A stretch of DNA of 64,000 bases from Rhabditoides inermis (GCA_963966185.1 CAWZYM010000215.1:89501-153500); one strand, 5' to 3'; numbered from the stretch's first letter, positions 11,022 to 23,592 are shown. The notes: a model not told the origin generated them from the letters alone. Numbers and translations are program-made.

Positions 11022-12801
11022 ATATGAACGTATGACGTTATTCATTTGTATTGTTAAATTTCATCTGTTAGTGTCCACTGTCCGTTATGCGCAGGTTTGT
11101 GTTAGTACTTGTAAACGTTTTATGCATGCGCTTTTGTTGAATTGGGTCAAGACAAACTTAATATCTTTGCGCAAGTACTTTTTAACAGATAATATATGTG
11201 CTTTTGTTGAATTTCATAGAAATTTCTTCTCTTTCTGATTCCCAAGCTCTGTCGTTAATTAGTACGCATAGAACTATTATGTGACACATTTTATGATGTG
11301 ACGCACAATGTTGTGTGTATATGTAACTATATTTTTTCTTGGTATTGTATAGAAACAATTCTAATCGACCATGATCAATCAATCAATCAATAAAAAATCA
11401 ATCAATCAATCAATCATTGTATGTTTGATGCAACTTGTGAGCAAATAACACAGAAACGACAATTACCCACCTCTGATTCCTCCTCTCCTCGACCGTTGTC
11501 TCCCTTTTTCTCCTCCACGGTGACAGCTCCGGCGAGGGCGAGCAAGTTGTTGGGTGTCTGAAATGAACATATTGATTAACATACCAATCGATAACCATGT
11601 AATCAGTATCTACCAGTCGAGAAACTTGTTTTGAGGGTAGGAAACGATACCTCGTCACCTCTTAACAAAAAAATAGCGCAGAAACGACAATTACCCACCT
11701 CTGACTCCTCCTCTCTCGTTTTCATGGTAACCTGAACAAAGACAAAAATTGATAATAAAATCGTTACCAATCAAAAAAGCATTGAAAGATATTTCAGCGT
11801 GCAATAACGCGTAGTTTGTAATAAATAACCACAAATAACAGATTGAAAACAATATTTACTTCAGAATCGCAGTGCATTCTTACGGTTTTAACAACAAAAC
11901 CAACGAAAACAACAACCAACAACAACTAGTGAACAGTCAACCTAGTGAACAACAACTAGAGATTCTGACGAGGCAGGTTGGCGTGGTTTGCCGTCGCCGC
12001 CGCCAAGCCCAGCAGCAGAGCCATTTGAAAAAGGTAGCAAAAGTTATTTCGGATCTTATTCATGTTATGTTATCGTGCTTTATGCCGTACTTTATGCTAT
12101 TACTTTATGCTATCGTACTTCATGCCGTACTTTATGCTATTATGCTGTGGCGATATCTGGAATCTTTGGAACGGCTGCGCTGCGAAAGGTCCTCCAGCAG
12201 CGGCGAACGGGGCTTCCAGCACAGCTCCTCCTCCTCCACCTGCGTGCGCAGCGCCGAGAGGCTGAACGACAGGAGCAGCCTCTCCTCCTCTTCCTGCATG
12301 CGCAGCGCAGACCGGGGCTCTCAGTACAGTTCCTCCTCTTTCTCCTGCGTGCGCAGCGCCGACCAGGGCTGCCAGCACAGCTCCTCCTTCTCCTCCTGCG
12401 GGAACAGCGCCGAGCGGGGCTGCCAGCACAGCTCCTCCTCCTGCGTTCGCAGCGGCCACCGGAGTTGCCAGCACAGTTCCTCCTCCATTGCTTCCTTCTC
12501 CACCTCCTCCTCCTCTACCTCCTCTGCCACTCTCTCCTCCTCCTCTGCCACTCCCGCCTCCTCCTTCTCTGCCGTTGCGTCCTCTGCCACCACGTTCGCC
12601 CCGTCCATGACGGCCATTGACCTAAAATGTTACAAGTTCAATCTTGACATGTGATACAATGCCTTTTTTGATGGACTCACCTTATCATCTGCTCCCAGCT
12701 GAGCACGTAGAATTGAAACGAGCCTCTCGACGAGTGACCGGTTTCCTCTCACCAGTTCCTTCTGGCACGTAAAGGCTACCGCGGCTATGTCTAGCGGCAT
12801 G
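9957..12801 (-). CDS. Family R gene R1, multi-exon, function unknown
   Basis: Minus-strand gene paralogous to R2 (53149-54731). Candidate exons: 12800-12681 (ATG 12800, MPLDIAAVAFTCQKELVRG), 12621-~12100 (either Gly/Arg-rich, GRGERGGRGRNGREGGGG, or in another frame Glu-rich from ATG 12617), ~11570-11470 (TPNNLLALAGAV), ~10835-10788 (NVGRADVNKGLVRYL), ~10720-10660 (VAKLLKDNATARF), ~10610-10560 (GGDSTPLISFAH), ~10508-10396 (PSFGEIDAGDLNPAEQMLLKFL), ~10350-10262 and a last exon ending at TAA 9957 (NDDLQPLCPSKKSFTK). R2 shows the same order: TDINKGLV, PSFGYIND..NSAEKELLTFL, NNVDLLTLKKSLSK. Exon ends are approximate. One intron carries a foldback MITE and an (ATCA)n tract. Family not recognised. 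Confidence 0.5.
10876..11199. mobile_element. Foldback MITE, copy 1
   Basis: Two ~105-bp arms are inverted repeats: 10876-10983 and 11089-11199, outer ends TTATCTGTTAAAAAGTACTT. The centre is (CT)n at 10984-11021 plus ~65 bp. The inner end of the arm (GCAGGTTTGT, ATGCATGCGCTTTTGTTG) matches the arm of the element at 62445-62755, so they are one family. It lies in an intron of the minus-strand gene R1. Confidence 0.7.
11376..11415. repeat. (ATCA)n microsatellite
   Basis: Tandem tetranucleotide ATCA/AATC run inside an R1 intron. Confidence 0.85.
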
Positions 12802-13088
12802 CTGGAAAATGCAAATTTGGTTATTGTACCTCATTTACTATGTACATCTGCGAATGGTGGCACACAATAAAGAGCTATCAGTATAAACAGTATGCACACG
12901 AAAGAACATTCTCGGAAGAAAAAATCGAATAATGTAGAGTAAATGTGAGAAACTGAACTGAAGTACATGAGAAATGATAGATAGATAAATTGATAAACCA
13001 ATATGTGGAAAACACAAGAAAAAATAACCAAAAAATCCCAGCATCAGACATCTTGCACGCTACTCGCTTCTCCATCTGAAAGTAAATC

Positions 13089-15310
13089 ATCAGTCGGTAC
13101 TTTTTACATTGGAAAGATTGATATTATTTCTTTTCTTCTTCTTTTTGACCTCATACAACTAATTTTCGTCCTTTAGGCATACGTTTTGATACAGATCGTG
13201 AAAAATTGATGTCCACCTTTCGGCCGTGTTTCTAATATTTTCATAATGCACATCAAGCCTGTTAGTTTTATTGTGCAGAGACTCGATGGACTGTTCCTAC
13301 ATCAAACCCCACAACGTGTGAGTCCGCATGAATTGTGGTACATGCACAAGTGCCCATTCTAGTTTGGGTGTAATCGTTCTGTCGGGACGAACCTTACTGT
13401 ACTCTATTACAAATTCTAACACATACTTCTCGTATTCCTTAATATCGTCTTCAGACAGCATTCCAGTTTGCGCACAAGATTGCATGCAGCCTAATGAAAT
13501 CATCATTTGCTTTAACGATCTATTGATTTCCGTGTCCGGCAATAAAGCCCACAACACTGAAGGTGTGTTACCGCTCAACAATTTGTGTACATGATTAACA
13601 GTTAAAGCTTGAAACCACGCACGAGGATCAGCACCAGCCTGTATCATCGCAAACTCAAGTTATTGATAAGCTGGACCATCGCCTTTGTCAACACTCTCAA
13701 GAGAAGCTACCAAAGTTTTTTGCTTAGCAACTCTTGATCAGTAACTAGTCTAGAGCGTTTACGGTTTCGATCCGTTTATCTATGTACATCTTTGCGTTTT
13801 GTCTTCAAACGAGTATAAGTGTAATTCAGACAAATGCATGCATCATTGTTTTCTTTCACCGAGATTATGAGCTCGCAAACGTTATGATATTGTTTGCTTT
13901 TTTTTCGAAATAACATTAGGTGAAACATAATCGTTCATGCGAATATCTTTTATCAAACAATGGTTGTTGGGACAGGGATCTTCTCCGCCCAGAGTCAATT
14001 ACCTATCGGAATACGCTTGCAATACTTCCTTCATCAATATCAAACATTGACGTTCCTGTACAGAAATCTTGAGATCTTTTTCAAGTGCTTGCAGTTGAGA
14101 TCGCGCTTTTTTCAAGTTTTTCTTCCTATCAACCGCCAATTCTAGAGTGGTAGTATCTACATCAACTCCTGCGTTTTCTAGGTCCACTTTAATAGCCGCA
14201 CTGAACAACCCGTCAAGAGCATAAGCCCATAATTATGTGCGAACTACTCGGAATTATGTGATCCACATCTATTTTGAAGAGCGGTGTATCAACCATACTG
14301 TTATCACCATTCTCCGCATCAGTGATCATCCCTACAAAATCTTCTCGATCTACTCCGTTCGGAATCAAAACTTTCCGACACAGTAGGCAGAGCGGCCTTA
14401 CAGAACAAGCATAAAAAGATGCGCACGCTCCCTTATGACCGAACACTGCACAAAGAAACATCATATCGCCAGTGATAACCTGCTCTACTTCCAGTTTTTG
14501 CCTAGTTCCCTTATCGTCAATCACAATTTCGATCTCGGTTAACTCACTTAGAAGTTTAGCGATGTTATCGAAGGCGATTCTCAAGTTTTCTCTCGTTTCA
14601 TCGGCAGCAAACCACGCCGAAAACATAAGATTATTCACTGAGTTAACGCCGCCTTTCCGATTTCCTATCATATTATAGGGCATCCTCCCCGTTCATCGTA
14701 CGGCAGTCATATTGCCGAATGTTTACTAGACAGCATTTGAGGCATCAATTGACCGTTATCGGCTCGTGCGAAACCATTCGGCCGCGCAACTCGCGCGCTT
14801 GGCGGTCTCTTTTTAGGGAAACGAGGGTCTTTTGCAAGTCTAATGAAGCAGAGTTCTCCATCTTCTGAAGTTAATTACTCCTTTGAGAATTAAGCAATCT
14901 TCACAAAATTTTGATATGTGATGGGTATCAGTAGTTTTTATCGATCTCTAGTGTTCGATTTTTGATTTTCGCGTCCGTTTACTAATTAGACTCCAAAAAC
15001 CTCGATTTTGACTCGATTTTCAATGGGAAAGCTCCGAAACCTAATTACTCTTTTCAAACTTATCGCACAGCGCCCAGTTTTCTGGAGAAGATGCCCAGAT
15101 AGAATGCTCAGAGATCTCTAGTGCTCGATTTTTCGATTTCCGTCATTTTTACCATGTTTGAGCACAAAAACATACAATCGGGGCAAATTTGCATAAAATT
15201 CTCGTCTGTCTGGCGAGCCAGCGATATTGCCGTACGCTGAAAGGGGGGAATGGCCTATAGCTAGCTTTGACTTTGCTTTCAACCCACCTTTATCACCAAC
15301 AATGCAAATT
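13089..15310 (-). repeat. 2222-bp tandem repeat, unit 1 (transposon-like gene fragment)
   Basis: First of three nearly identical units, each starting ATCAGTCGGTAC. Minus-strand coding remnants, N to C: ~14683-14213 (NRKGGVNSVNNLMFSAWFAA, then ITGDMMFLCAVFGHKGA and a CSVRPLCLLC zinc-type pair), 14208-13999 (coiled coil), 13647-13260 (ADPRAWFQALTVNHVHKLL ... VPQFMRTHTLWGLM, stop, EQSIESLHNKTNRLDVHYEN). The parts belong to one long protein type found repeatedly in animal genomes with GD..FL....G..G / C..C / E..ES.H blocks, which I associate with mobile DNA but cannot name. Stops and frame breaks make it non-coding. The 5' flank of the unit is unique sequence. Confidence 0.75.
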
Positions 15311-17532
15311 ATCAGTCGGTACTTTTTACATTGGAAAGATTGGTATTATTTCTTTTCTTCTTCTTTTTGACCTCATACAACTAATTTTCGTCCTTTAGGC
15401 ATACGTTTTGATACAGATCGTGAAAAATTGATGTCCACCTTTCGGCCGTGTTTCTAATATTTTCATAATGCACATCAAGCCTGTTAGTTTTATTGTGCAG
15501 AGACTCGATGGACTGTTCCTACATCAAACCCCACAACGTGTGAGTCCGCATGAATTGTGGTACATGCACAAGTGCCCATTCTAGTTTGGGTGTAATCGTT
15601 CTGTCGGGACGAACCTTACTGTACTCTATTACAAATTCTAACACATACTTCTCGTATTCCTTAATATCGTCTTCAGACAGCATTCCAGTTTGCGCACAAG
15701 ATTGCATGCAGCCTAATGAAATCATCATTTGCTTTAACGATCTATTGATTTCCGTGTCCGGCAATAAAGCCCACAACACTGAAGGTGTGTTACCGCTCAA
15801 CAATTTGTGTACATGATTAACAGTTAAAGCTTGAAACCACGCACGAGGATCAGCACCAGCCTGTATCATCGCAAACTCAAGTTATTGATAAGCTGGACCA
15901 TCGCCTTTGTCAACACTCTCAAGAGAAGCTACCAAAGTTTTTTGCTTAGCAACTCTTGATCAGTAACTAGTCTAGAGCGTTTACGGTTTCGATCCGTTTA
16001 TCTATGTACATCTTTGCGTTTTGTCTTCAAACGAGTATAAGTGTAATTCAGACAAATGCATGCATCATTGTTTTCTTTCACCGAGATTATGAGCTCGCAA
16101 ACGTTATGATATTGTTTGCTTTTTTTTCGAAATAACATTAGGTGAAACATAATCGTTCATGCGAATATCTTTTATCAAACAATGGTTGTTGGGACAGGGA
16201 TCTTCTCCGCCCAGAGTCAATTATCTATCGGAATACGCTTGCAATACTTCCTTCATCAATATCAAACATTGACGTTCCTGTACAGAAATCTTGAGATCTT
16301 TTTCAAGTGCTTGCAGTTGAGATCGCGCTTTTTTCAAGTTTTTCTTCCTATCAACCGCCAATTCTAGAGTGGTAGTATCTACATCAACTCCTGCGTTTTC
16401 TAGGTCCACTTTAATAGCCGCACTGAACAACCCGTCAAGAGCATAAGCCCATAATTATGTGCGAACTACTCGGAATTATGTGATCCACATCTATTTTGAA
16501 GAGCGGTGTATCAACCATACTGTTATCACCATTCTCCGCATCAGTGATCATCCCTACAAAATCTTCTCGATCTACTCCGTTCGGAATCAAAACTTTCCGA
16601 CACAGTAGGCAGAGCGGCCTTACAGAACAAGCATAAAAAGATGCGCACGCTCCCTTATGACCGAACACTGCACAAAGAAACATCATATCGCCAGTGATAA
16701 CCTGCTCTACTTCCAGTTTTTGCCTAGTTCCCTTATCGTCAATCACAATTTCGATCTCGGTTAACTCACTTAGAAGTTTAGCGATGTTATCGAAGGCGAT
16801 TCTCAAGTTTTCTCTCGTTTCATCGGCAGCAAACCACGCCGAAAACATAAGATTATTCACTGAGTTAACGCCGCCTTTCCGATTTCCTATCATATTATAG
16901 GGCATCCTCCCCGTTCATCGTACGGCAGTCATATTGCCGAATGTTTACTAGACAGCATTTGAGGCATCAAATGACCGTTATCGGCTCGTGCGAAACCATT
17001 CGGCCGCGCAACTCGCGCGCTTGGCGGTCTCTTTTTAGGGAAACGAGGGTCTTTTGCAAGTCTAATGAAGCAGAGTTCTCCATCTTCTGAAGTTAATTAC
17101 TCCTTTGAGAATTAAGCAATCTTCACAAAATTTTGATATGTGATGGGTATCAGTAGTTTTTATCGATCTCTAGTGTTCGATTTTTGATTTTCGCGTCCGT
17201 TTACTAATTAGACTCCAAAAACCTCGATTTTGACTCGATTTTCAATGGGAAAGCTCCGAAACCTAATTACTCTTTTCAAACTTATCGCACAGCGCCCAGT
17301 TTTCTGGAGAAGATGCCCAGATAGAATGCTCAGAGATCTCTAGTGCTCGATTTTTCGATTTCCGTCATTTTTACCATGTTTGAGCACAAAAACATACAAT
17401 CGGGGCAAATTTGCATAAAATTCTCGTCTGTCTGGCGAGCCAGCGATATTGCCGTACGCTGAAAGGGGGGAATGGCCTATAGCTAGCTTTGACTTTGCTT
17501 CCAACCCACCTTTATCACCAACAATGCAAATT
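15311..17532 (-). repeat. 2222-bp tandem repeat, unit 2
   Basis: Exactly 2222 bp after unit 1 with only scattered single-base differences (for example 16224 T for C in TTATCTATCGG). Same stops and frame breaks as unit 1, so the unit was already dead when it was duplicated. Confidence 0.9.
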
Positions 17533-19698
17533 ATCAGTCGGTACTTTTTACATTGGAAAGATTGGTATTATTTCTTTTCTTCTTCTTTTTGACCTCATAC
17601 AACTAATTTTCGTCCTTTAGGCATACGTTTTGATACAGATCGTGAAAAATTGATGTCCACCTTTCGGCCGTGTTTCTAATATTTTCATAATGCACATCAA
17701 GCCTGTTAGTTTTATTGTGCAGAGACTCGATGGACTGTTCCTACATCAAACCCCACAACGTGTGAGTCCGCATGAATTGTGGTACATGCACAAGTGCCCA
17801 TTCTAGTTTGGGTGTAATCGTTCTGTCGGGACGAACCTTACTGTACTCTATTACAAATTCTAACACATACTTCTCGTATTCCTTAATATCGTCTTCAGAC
17901 AGCATTCCAGTTTGCGCACAAGATTGCATGCAGCCTAATGAAATCATCATTTGCTTTAACGATCTATTGATTTCCGTGTCCGGCAATAAAGCCCACAACA
18001 CTGAAGGTGTGTTACCGCTCAACAATTTGTGTACATGATTAACAGTTAAAGCTTGAAACCACGCACGAGGATCAGCACCAGCCTGTATCATCGCAAACTC
18101 AAGTTATTGATAAGCTGGACCATCGCCTTTGTCAACACTCTCAAGAGAAGCTACCAAAGTTTTTTGCTTAGCAACTCTTGATCAGTAACTAGTCTAGAGC
18201 GTTTACGGTTTCGATCCGTTTATCTATGTACATCTTTGCGTTTTGTCTTCAAACGAGTATAAGTGTAATTCAGACAAATGCATGCATCATTGTTTTCTTT
18301 CACCGAGATTATGAGCTCGCAAACGTTATGATATTGTTTGCTTTTTTTTCGAAATAACATTAGGTGAAACATAATCGTTCATGCGAATATCTTTTATCAA
18401 ACAATGGTTGTTGGGACAGGGATCTTCTCCGCCCAGAGTCAATTACCTATCGGAATACGCTTGCAATACTTCCTTCATCAATATCAAACATTGACGTTCC
18501 TGTACAGAAATCTTGAGATCTTTTTCAAGTGCTTGCAGTTGAGATCGCGCTTTTTTCAAGTTTTTCTTCCTATCAACCGCCAATTCTAGAGTGGTAGTAT
18601 CTACATCAACTCCTGCGTTTTCTAGGTCCACTTTAATAGCCGCACTGAACAACCCGTCAAGAGCATAAGCCCATAATTATGTGCGAACTTATCACCATTC
18701 TCCGCATCAGTGATCATCCCTACAAAATCTTCTCGATCTACTCCGTTCGGAATCAAAACTTTCCGACACAGTAGGCAGAGCGGCCTTACAGAACAAGCAT
18801 AAAAAGATGCGCACGCTCCCTTATGACCGAACACTGCACAAAGAAACATCATATCGCCAGTGATAACCTGCTCTACTTCCAGTTTTTGCCTAGTTCCCTT
18901 ATCGTCAATCACAATTTCGATCTCGGTTAACTCACTTAGAAGTTTAGCGATGTTATCGAAGGCGATTCTAAAGTTTTCTCTCGTTTCATCGGCAGCAAAC
19001 CACGCCGAAAACATAAGATTATTCACTGAGTTAACGCCGCCTTTCCGATTTCCTATCATATTATAGGGCATCCTCCCCGTTCATCGTACGGCAGTCATAT
19101 TGCCGAATGTTTACTAGACAGCATTTGAGGCATCAATTGACCGTTATCGGCTCGTGCGAGACCATTCGGCCGCGCAACTCGCGCGCTTGGCGGTCTCTTT
19201 TTAGGGAAACGAGGGTCTTTTGCAAGTCTAATGAAGCAGAGTTCTCCATCTTCTGAAGTTAATTACTCCTTTGAGAATTAAGCAATCTTCACAAAATTTT
19301 GATATGTGATGGGTATCAGTAGTTTTTATCGATCTCTAGTGTTCGATTTTTGATTTTCGCGTCCGTTTGCTAATTAGACTCCAAAAACCTCGATTTTGAC
19401 TCGATTTTCAATGGGAAAGCTCCGAAACCTAATTACTCTTTTCAAACTTATCGCACAGCGCCCAGTTTTCTGGAGAAGATGCCCAGATAGAATGCTCAGA
19501 GATCTCCAGTGCTCGATTTTTCGATTTCCGTCATTTTTACCATGTTTGAGCACAAAAACATACAATCGGGGCAAATTTGCATAAAATTCTCGTCTGTCTG
19601 GCGAGCCAGCGATATTGCCGTACGCTGAAAGGGGGGAATGGCCTATAGCTAGCTTTGACTTTGCTTTCAACCCACCTTTATTACCAACAATGCAAATT
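17533..19698 (-). repeat. 2222-bp tandem repeat, unit 3 (56-bp deletion)
   Basis: Third unit, 2166 bp. It lacks 56 bp after GTGCGAAC near 18688 (present at 14243 and 16465), which removes the MVDTPLFKIDVDHI part of the product. Its right edge is continuous with the N-terminal half of the same gene, so this is the ancestral unit, from which units 1 and 2 were copied. Confidence 0.85.
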
Positions 19699-20760
19699 AT
19701 CAGTTTATTCTTAAACCGATCTTTTTCAAAATCCATTAAATTGTTATCAAACAAAGTTTGCGCTCTTTTTTGGATCGGTGACGCAATGTCGAGCAACTCA
19801 ATGATCTCAGTCATTTTTCCGCCCATCATTTTAGAATGAACAAAAAGTTTTCCAAAAGAGCAATCCGCTCCTTTTTCATTCCATTACTTTTCAAGTGATC
19901 GAAAGAAACACGATATTGAGGCATTTGTTTTTCACTCATTAGCCTGTCCAAATCAGACCGCACTTTCTCGTAGTTGGACTGACAATCTTGCAGATGGCCT
20001 GACATAGTGTAATACTCTCTCTGTTTGCGGTCATTCTGCAGCTCAAGTTTGGCAGTTCTAGTTCTCAACACAGCGTTCAAGTCGTGACCACCTTTCAGCT
20101 CTTTCCTCTGCTTTGCGATGATGGCCTCGGCTTGGCGCTGCTTTTCAATATACCCCAGAAGTATACCATCAGAACTTTTTTCTTTGGCAATAGATCAAGC
20201 AGGAAAAGTGCATTCGTCATCACTTGTACAAAAAACTGCACTTTGCACATTGCAGGGACCCTTCCTCTTCCTCTTTTCCGTCTATGCTGACTTGCCGGAC
20301 CGTTATCACAATGCCCCGAGTTGATGCGATAAACAATAACTTCATCCTGTGATGTATCGCAGCCTTGACTAGACAAAAAAGTCCTGTTCACCCGCTTTCG
20401 AGTATCCCTTTTGTAAGTAGCAACCTGAGAAACCAAACTATCACCACGTTTCAAACTGTAAACCTCTTGAAATGTGGATGCACTATCGAGACATTTCTCA
20501 TTTTTGAAATCATCCTCCAAAGAGAATTCGAAACAAACTGGGAACATCTTTGTCCGCATCGACACACTACGCCTCTCACCAAGCGAAGAGGCGAGCGGAG
20601 GGGCGTGCCTCGCCCCCACACCCCGCCTTTGTCCAAAATAAGACATGAACGGAGGCGCGTGCCTCACCCTCTCTCCCGCATCTCGCCTCTCACCAACAAA
20701 TGCGGCGGACGGAGGCGCAAGCCTCACCCTCCCCCGCATCTCGCTTCTCACCAAACGGAG
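19699..20760 (-). pseudogene. N-terminal half of the transposon-like gene
   Basis: Continues the reading upstream of unit 3: 19829-19374 (LFDNNLMDFEKDRFKNKLII, IVGNKGG), 20080-19826 (coiled coil, SDLDRLMSEKQMPQYRVSF), ~20600-20150 (SASTFQEVYSLKRGDSLVSQ, RINSGHCDNG). A frameshift near 20150 separates the last two (GYIEKQRQAEAIIAKQRKEL lies in another frame). Only one copy of this half is present. Product type as for the repeat units; not functional. Confidence 0.6.
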
Positions 20761-20815
20761 AGGGGAGTGGGGGCGTGTGCCTCACCCTCTCCCCCTCACT
20801 CCGCGTCTCCACAAT
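20570..20815. repeat. GC-rich tandem repeat, ~60 bp x 4
   Basis: Four imperfect units sharing GGAGGCG(C/T)GTGCCTCACCC and CGCATCTCGCCTCTCACC. On the minus strand they read as a ~20-residue repeat containing GERRDAGERVRHAPP, giving spurious ORFs on both strands. Confidence 0.7.
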
Positions 20816-21121
20816 GACAAGTCCCTTCCTCATAGAAGCAAGGACAGATTGTCCCACATCTCCTATTCCCATTCCCTTTTTGGAGGAGCTAGGCTGACTC
20901 ACATTCAGTCTGCCCCTCCTCGAAGACGGAGGCGAGAGCTGTTGCTCTGACCCCCGCTCCTTTCCTCCCTTAACCAGGGGACACACCACCATTAGTGGTG
21001 TGTTGTCATCATGCGCGGGGAGCTCCCGCGACAACCGACTTTTAACGTGAGCCTTGGGCTTCACGCCGCGCGAAGCGCGGAACACAAACCGGGACGGTAC
21101 ACACAGACAAGAGTCACTTAA

Positions 21122-21442
21122 GGCCCTTTTATACACGCCGCACCGCACGGTGCGGCATGCGTTTCCCATTGTAAAGTGCAACCGCACGCCGCAATGCGTC
21201 TCGCCGGACGGGTCGTGCGGCTGCGGCTGCGTCTTGCACCTTTCAGACTCGCCGCATCGAAAACGCATGCGTTTTGCGTTATTACCTTGCCGCACGTGCG
21301 GTGCGGCGGAGTTTCTCAACCAAATTCTGCCGCATGCCGCGTTGCGTTTTACGATGCGGCGAAGTAGTTTTTGCAGATTTGCCGCATGCGTTTCAAAACG
21401 CAACCGCACCGCATTTGCGTCGCGTTTAGTCTGAAACGCGCT
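21122..21442. mobile_element. MITE-like element with TTAA at both ends
   Basis: A 321-bp GC-rich block full of GCCGCA/TGCGGC motifs is flanked by TTAA at 21118-21121 and 21443-21446. Ends GGCCCTTTTATACACGCC (left) and, inverted, AGCGCGTTTCAGACTAAACG (right) are only loosely similar, so the terminal inverted repeats are weak. A piggyBac- or PIF-type MITE is possible. Confidence 0.4.
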
Positions 21443-21454
21443 TTAAATATGAGA

Positions 21455-22073
21455 ACTCACCATCATCAGCCCGAACCGCCAGTTCCTCTCGACGAACACC
21501 TCCACGGCCATCTACGACCTGCCACCCGTCGTCGCCCAGCTCCATGTCACCTATAATAATCACTTTGCAGCTTATAATCTCATAAAACGTCACGTCAAAT
21601 GAAAAAAAAACTAACCCTCTTGTCTCTTCTCCTCCTGTTCCACGCGTCCTCTCCAAACGCTGAAAAGCGGAGGCGACGCGCGCATTCACTCTTTAATAAA
21701 GCAATTTACTAGGTTGGTAAACAACGACACATCTATCATCTCAACTAACCTTCCTTGACCTCCTTCTTCTTCTCCTTCTCCGTCACCTCCTTCTTGTCCA
21801 CGCCCTTGCCAGTCTTGCCCTTGTTCTTCCTGCCTGAAATCAGTGATAATACATCGGGCTTCACATACAACAACTGAACATTATCACAATATGTTCATAT
21901 ATACTGACCATCCTTCTTCTCGTTCTCCTTGCCCTTCTCCAAAGACTCCTTCACATTGTCACCATTGGCGGGCACCTCGCGGGTAACGAGAGCTAAACAG
22001 TGACAAATCAAATATTATACACCCACACCACACCTTGACTCACAGCAGAAGTCCTGTTTTTAGAACGCCGCAT
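21455..22073 (-). CDS. Lysine/glutamate-rich exons of an unknown gene
   Basis: Candidate minus-strand exons: 22073-22044 (MRRSKNRTSA), 21992-~21907 (REVPANGDNVKESLEKGKEN), ~21833-21753 (KTGKGVDKKEVTEKEKKKE), ~21660-21615, ~21555-21463 (MELGDDGWQVVDGRGG). Each is flanked by plausible GT/AG sites, but I could not join the first two in phase. Product would be a charged, disordered protein. Low confidence that it is one intact gene. Confidence 0.3.
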
Positions 22074-22124
22074 TACCTGAAACAAATGAACATAGAACAT
22101 TCAATTAATTAACTTGACTGACCG

Positions 22125-22700
22125 GAAAATGAGCGAAACAAACTAGCGACATCGCAGAAAAAAATGGTTCATTCCGACCGGAAGAGAAAGAAATTGCGCA
22201 AATAGGGTACAGACACACTCAGTGAAAATGTCTGCATCGATTATCAAAAATAAAAACAAAGAAAACACGATGCGCGAAGAATTATGATTGAAAAATGAGC
22301 GAAACAAACTAGCGACATCGCAGAAAAAGCGGTTCATTTCGACCGGAAGAGAAAGAGGTTGCGCAAATAGGGTACAGACACACTCAGTGAGTGTGTCTGC
22401 ATCAATTAACGGAAAAAAAGAAGAAAACACGATGCGCGAAGAATTATGATTGAAAAATGACCGAGATGCGCGCGCGAAATCGCAGAAAAAAGCGGTTCAT
22501 TTCGACTGGAAGAGAAGGCGATGGCGCAAATAGAGTACTGACACAATCAGTGAGTATGTCTTCATCGATTAACGGACGAAAAACTGAAAAAAATAGTATA
22601 CGTGAAGAAAGGTAATGAGAAAATGACCGAGGTAAATGCGCGAAAATTCAGAAAAAGCTGTTTATTTTGACGAGAAACGAGAAACAAGGCACAGCTTGGG
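22125..22700. repeat. Minisatellite, ~165 bp x 4
   Basis: Four units starting near 22125, 22292, 22455 and 22620. Each has GAAAAATGA(G/C)CGA, ATCGCAGAAAAA, GGTTCATTTCGAC and ACACACTCAGTGA. Similarity falls from left to right. Confidence 0.75.
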
Positions 22701-22924
22701 TATAGACACACTCACTAAGTATATGCGCATCCAACAACAAACGAAAATTTATTAATTATATTATAAAAACAACATTTTTATTATTGAATATACTATAAAA
22801 ACATAAGTCTACGAGTTTTCCCGCCGAAATTTAAATTCAAACGAAATTCAAATCCCTGACGGTCAATTGACTTCGCCCACAAACACTTCCACACCGCTTT
22901 CGACCCGCCGTGCTACTCTGTCAG

Positions 22925-23008
22925 GCCAATATCACGCAGCCTCGTCTGTGCACTCTCAAACAGTGCGCCGCCACTGCCATGCACTTCACATACGCCACCG
23001 GCTGCTAG
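22925..23008 (+). pseudogene. Relic last exon of a family Z gene (copy 1)
   Basis: An 84-nt exon after a CAG acceptor encodes ANITQPRLCTLKQCAATAMH and ends TGC TAG, the same length and Cys pattern as Z1 exon 5. No upstream exons are present. It lies ~580 bp before X1, and the same arrangement is seen before X2, so a Z gene once stood upstream of X. Confidence 0.7.
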
Positions 23009-23540
23009 ACACACGTACAACACGAATAAATACTGCATTCATCATATCCATGCTTTCCCTGTTCCATTTTATGTATGTCACTCGTCCAGTAATGGGTTGT
23101 GAACTGACCTGTATTCGACAATGTACAGTCCGTCCAGCTACCATGACGGGACTTAACGAATACAGCAACATGAGCACTATTTGTGAGCTCGGATCGAACA
23201 ACAGTGGGAAATATCTCTTCAGATTTCTATAAACGACAATGAAGGGATGAAGCAAATGAGGAGAGACATGAGACAAAATGCATTGCTATACACAGAAACC
23301 ACGATTCAACTCTCTACATCACACATTTGTGAAACATTGACCTGTGATCCTGTGAAACAAGTTAGATTTTTTTAATAAACAAACGAACATCACACCAAAT
23401 GAGATCACACATTGCAAACCAAACAGACACGGAACTATAGGGGAACCAAAACAACAAGATAGATCTCTCGATCAGTCAATCTAGTCGAGACTAATACCTC
23501 AAAAAACACAAGAGTGGTCTGATAATCAGTACTGAACGGG

Positions 23541-23548
23541 TATAAAAA
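23541..23548 (+). promoter_or_regulatory. TATA box of X1
   Basis: TATAAAAA 52 bp before the ATG, after CGGG. The same block (GATCTCTCGATCAGTC ... CAACGGGTATAAA) precedes X2 (34788) and X3 (56120). Confidence 0.65.
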
Positions 23549-23592
23549 CGTGAACGCCAGTCGTCTTCTCACTCAACAGCCGTCAATCAGCC

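Noticed and set aside
12321..12617. Glu-rich protein as the definite product of the R1 long exon
   Set aside because: A Gly/Arg-rich frame in the same exon joins the upstream ATG exon in phase, so I left the choice open.
20690..21409. 239-codon minus-strand frame
   Set aside because: Spans a GC-rich tandem repeat and a MITE; no homology-like features and composition follows the repeats.
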